Shown in pieces: positions 5,523 through 7,390 of a stretch of 7,390 bases of DNA (position 1 is its first letter; each line of letters begins with the position of its first letter). Position numbers and translations under genes: made by a program. Below the pieces are notes generated by a model. It made no database searches, was not told the DNA's origin, and saw only the letters and a program-made list of their open reading frames with translations. The stretch is from Pseudacidobacterium sp036264445 (GTDB lineage Bacteria; Acidobacteriota; Terriglobia; Terriglobales; Acidobacteriaceae), in the NCBI GenBank assembly GCA_036264445.1, contig DATAQW010000373.1:1-7390 (forward strand), written 5' to 3'.

Positions 5523-6779
5523 CTAGTGGGCCTGCCACTCAATCTTGGTTAAATCGATGCCTTCCTTCACCATCTCGTACAGTGGCGAAAGCTCGCGCAG
5601 CTTTTGCACCACATCGATCACCTTATCAGCCACATAATTCACTTCGGCTTCCGTGCTGAAGCGGCCCAATCCAAAACGGATTGAGCTGTGCGCTACATCA
5701 TCCCCTAATCCAAGGGCCTTCAATACATAAGATGGCTCAAGTGTCGCTGAGGTGCACGCGGAGCCGCTCGAAACTGCAACATCGTTGATGCCCATCAGCA
5801 GCGATTCGCCTTCTACATAGACAAAGCTCATATTCAGATTGCCCGGAAGGCGATGTTCCATGGAGCCGTTTATGTGGATATAGTCGAGATGCGACTCGAG
5901 CTTCGCCTTCAGCTTGTCGCGCAGGGCGGAGAGATGCTTGGCCTCGCTTTCCATTTCAGCCGTGGCAATCTCGCAGGCCTTGCCCAGACCGACAATGCCG
6001 GGGACATTCAACGTGCCGGAACGCATGCCGCGCTCATGGCCGCCGCCGTTGATCTGCTCAGAAACCTGCACACGCGGATTGCGGCGACGAACATAGAGCG
6101 CGCCCACACCCTTCGGCCCATAGATTTTATGTCCGGACAGTGACAGGACGTCGATATTCATCGCGTTCACGTCCACCGGAACCTTGCCTATGGCCTGCAC
6201 CGCATCCGTATGGAAGATTACTCCCTTTTCGCGGCAGATTTTACCGATCTCAGCCACAGGCTGCAGCACGCCAATTTCATTGTTGGCATACATGATCGTG
6301 ACCAGAATCGTTTTGTCATCGATCGCGCGCTTCAGGTCTTCAAGATCGATCAAACCATCAGCCTTTACTGGCAGATAGGTGACGCGAAAACCAGCTTTTT
6401 CCATCCGCTTACAGGTGTCGAGAATTGCCTTGTGTTCGGTTACCTGCGTGATGATGTGGTTGCCGCGCTCGCGGTACATCTCCCCAATACCCTTAATGGC
6501 AAGATTGTTGGATTCTGTTGCGCCAGAAGTGAAGATGATTTCTTTGGCCGTCGCGCCGATTATCTTCGCAATTTGCGCTCGCGCATCTTCCACTGCAGCT
6601 TCAGCTTCCCACCCAAAAGAGTGGTTGCGGCTTGCCGCATTGCCGAACTTGCCGGCAAAGTATGGCATCATCGCATCCAGCACGCGCGGGTCGAGCGGCG
6701 TTGTCGCGTGGTTGTCCATGTAAATCGGCAGCTTCACTCCTGCCGGCACGGGAATATTGGTTTCCACTACGCTGCTCAT
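5523..6779 (-). CDS. iscS: Cysteine desulfurase IscS
   Basis: 418-residue PLP-dependent cysteine desulfurase that converts cysteine to alanine and holds the sulfur as a persulfide for IscU and other acceptors. Visible sites are YMDNHATTPLDPRV (20-33), the cofactor region TSGATESNNLAI (84-95), His116 in VTEHKA (113-118), the Schiff-base Lys218 in SGHKIYGPKGVG (215-226), and the catalytic Cys342 in SSGSACTSATLEPS (337-350). Spacing agrees with E. coli His104/Lys206/Cys328, offset by an N-terminal extension of about 12 residues. The long active-site loop without deletion and the C-terminus SPLYEMVKEGIDLTKIEW mark it as group I IscS rather than SufS or NifS. The ATG at 6779 follows a GAGGAGAAGAGGA ribosome site, 29 bases after the regulator's stop. 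Confidence 0.98.
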   Translation of the reverse strand: MSSVVETNIPVPAGVKLPIYMDNHATTPLDPRVLDAMMPYFAGKFGNAASRNHSFGWEAEAAVEDARAQIAKIIGATAKEIIFTSGATESNNLAIKGIGEMYRERGNHIITQVTEHKAILDTCKRMEKAGFRVTYLPVKADGLIDLEDLKRAIDDKTILVTIMYANNEIGVLQPVAEIGKICREKGVIFHTDAVQAIGKVPVDVNAMNIDVLSLSGHKIYGPKGVGALYVRRRNPRVQVSEQINGGGHERGMRSGTLNVPGIVGLGKACEIATAEMESEAKHLSALRDKLKAKLESHLDYIHINGSMEHRLPGNLNMSFVYVEGESLLMGINDVAVSSGSACTSATLEPSYVLKALGLGDDVAHSSIRFGLGRFSTEAEVNYVADKVIDVVQKLRELSPLYEMVKEGIDLTKIEWQAH

Positions 6780-6781
6780 TG

Positions 6782-6794
6782 TCCTCTTCTCCTC
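6782..6794 (-). promoter_or_regulatory. Ribosome binding site of iscS
   Basis: The purine-rich GAGGAGAAGAGGA lies two bases upstream of the iscS ATG and contains two overlapping Shine-Dalgarno cores (GAGGAG and GAGGA). It is the strongest translation signal in the first half of the operon and supports the ATG at 6779 as the start. The regulator gene just upstream has no such site, so IscS should be made in excess of the regulator. Confidence 0.7.
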
Positions 6795-6808
6795 AAACTT
6801 CCTGCGTT

Positions 6809-7291
6809 CTAATTTGATGTAGCCTGCAAAATCTTTCCACCCGATGCCGAGCGGATTGTCACCAGTTCACGCACTGTGCGGCTGCGACCCTCTTCCACCA
6901 GATCTGAGATGTGGATGTTCTTCAGCACGCTCGAAATTGTTTCATTCACGCGCGCCAGTGGTTCTTTGATGGTGCAGCTATTGGTCAGGTCGCAGTTTCC
7001 CTCGTGCGTAAAGCAGGAAGTGATAAACAGCGGCCCATCAATCGCAAAGATCACTTCAAAGGCGGAAATCCTGCGCGGGTCCTTCGCCAGAGCATACCCG
7101 CCATTCATGCCTGCATGCGACTTCACAATCCCGACCTTCGCCAGCCGCTGCAGAATTTTGGCGAGCAGCTGCGGTGGAATATGGTATGCGTCGGCTATGT
7201 CCTTTGCGCTCAATGCGGTCGCCTCGGGATGCTCAGCGAGATACTTAAGAGCCATCAGCCCATAGTCCGCTTTTTTGGTAAGCCTTAGCAT
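6809..7291 (-). CDS. iscR: IscR-like Rrf2-family Fe-S-sensing regulator
   Basis: 160-residue Rrf2-family winged-helix repressor or activator, first gene of the operon and probably autoregulating it. The N-terminus MLRLTKKADYGLMAL, the recognition region IPPQLLAKILQRL (38-50) and wing GGYALAKDP (64-72) define the DNA-binding domain; IDGPL (84-88) precedes the cluster loop. Three cysteines, Cys93, Cys100 and Cys106 (spacing C-x6-C-x5-C), match the cluster-binding cysteines of the family. The His found three residues after the third Cys in E. coli IscR is absent; Lys109 stands there. E. coli Glu43, which governs site choice by the apo form, aligns with Ala44. Both features bring it closer to the Rrf2 regulators of SUF loci than to enterobacterial IscR, so the gene symbol rests partly on position. 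Start at ATG 7291 without a clear ribosome site. Confidence 0.85.
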   Translation of the reverse strand: MLRLTKKADYGLMALKYLAEHPEATALSAKDIADAYHIPPQLLAKILQRLAKVGIVKSHAGMNGGYALAKDPRRISAFEVIFAIDGPLFITSCFTHEGNCDLTNSCTIKEPLARVNETISSVLKNIHISDLVEEGRSRTVRELVTIRSASGGKILQATSN

Positions 7292-7305
7292 GAGAATCGC
7301 AGCAT
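7285..7305 (-). other. Six-codon upstream reading frame overlapping the iscR start
   Basis: In the predicted leader an ATG at 7305 opens a six-codon frame (MLRFSC) whose TAA ends at 7285, overlapping the iscR ATG (7291-7289) in another frame. Neither start has a clear Shine-Dalgarno site. It could couple translation to iscR or be chance; I see no direct support beyond the arrangement. Confidence 0.2.
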
Positions 7306-7338
7306 TTTGACGGGTTTACGTCCCGCCTACATGGTAAA

Positions 7339-7367
7339 AGTATACGACCGTTGGAGTCCGAATTCAA
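7339..7367 (-). promoter_or_regulatory. Sigma70-type promoter of the isc operon
   Basis: On the minus strand TTGAAT (7367-7362) and TATACT (7344-7339) are separated by exactly 17 bases, close to the consensus -35 and -10 boxes. The start of transcription would be near the A at 7332, giving a leader of about 40 bases before the iscR ATG. The spacer holds an imperfect dyad, GAC-N7-GTC (7358-7346), that could be part of an operator for the Rrf2 regulator, but it does not match the E. coli IscR type 1 box. Confidence 0.7.
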
Positions 7368-7390
7368 TTGCGCGTAACTTAATAATAATT

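Noticed and set aside
6210..6812. 200-codon open frame on the plus strand opposite iscS
   Set aside because: It is antisense to a fully conserved iscS with all catalytic residues, has no recognisable domain and no convincing ribosome site; long antisense frames are common opposite well-conserved genes.
7306..7367. E. coli-type IscR type 1 or type 2 box at the operon promoter
   Set aside because: Neither consensus could be matched; only imperfect dyads (GAC-N7-GTC and CGGG-N7-CCCG) are present, too weak to call an operator.

Overview
The window holds one nearly complete ISC-type iron-sulfur cluster assembly operon on the minus strand (about 7367 down to 484) and one convergent gene on the plus strand. 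In transcription order the operon reads iscR-like Rrf2 regulator, iscS, iscU, iscA, hscB, a tautomerase-superfamily gene, hscA, fdx, iscX. This is the classical proteobacterial order (iscR-S-U-A-hscB-hscA-fdx-iscX) except for the tautomerase gene between the two co-chaperone genes, overlapping hscA by 4 bases. A yraN/UPF0102 nuclease-like gene (96-542) runs toward it from the left end.

Organism: base composition is moderate (a little over 50% GC by eye) and every gene is bacterial. The regulator is closer to the three-cysteine Rrf2 regulators of SUF loci than to enterobacterial IscR, HscB has an N-terminal four-cysteine module like eukaryotic HSC20, and the ferredoxin has a short insert. Together these argue against Enterobacterales. 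An Acidobacteriota-like bacterium is my best guess from general impression of the protein sequences; the window alone does not prove it.

Function: IscS takes sulfur from cysteine and passes it to the scaffold IscU. Fdx supplies electrons, IscX probably tunes IscS, HscB and HscA release the cluster from IscU through its LPPVK motif, and IscA acts as a carrier. The Rrf2 protein probably senses cluster status and controls the operon from a strong sigma70-like promoter just upstream (TTGAAT, 17 bases, TATACT). All key catalytic and ligand residues of IscS, IscU, IscA, Fdx, HscA and HscB are present, so the pathway looks intact.

Regulatory layout: five of the intergenic gaps inside the operon (iscS/iscU, iscU/iscA, iscA/hscB, hscB/tautomerase, hscA/fdx) contain inverted repeats without a U-tract, which suggests segmental control of the polycistronic message. 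The only clear intrinsic terminator of the operon lies past iscX and inside the 3' coding end of the convergent yraN gene. No RNA genes, insertion sequences, CRISPR arrays or attachment sites were seen, and no gene-free stretch exceeds 100 bases.
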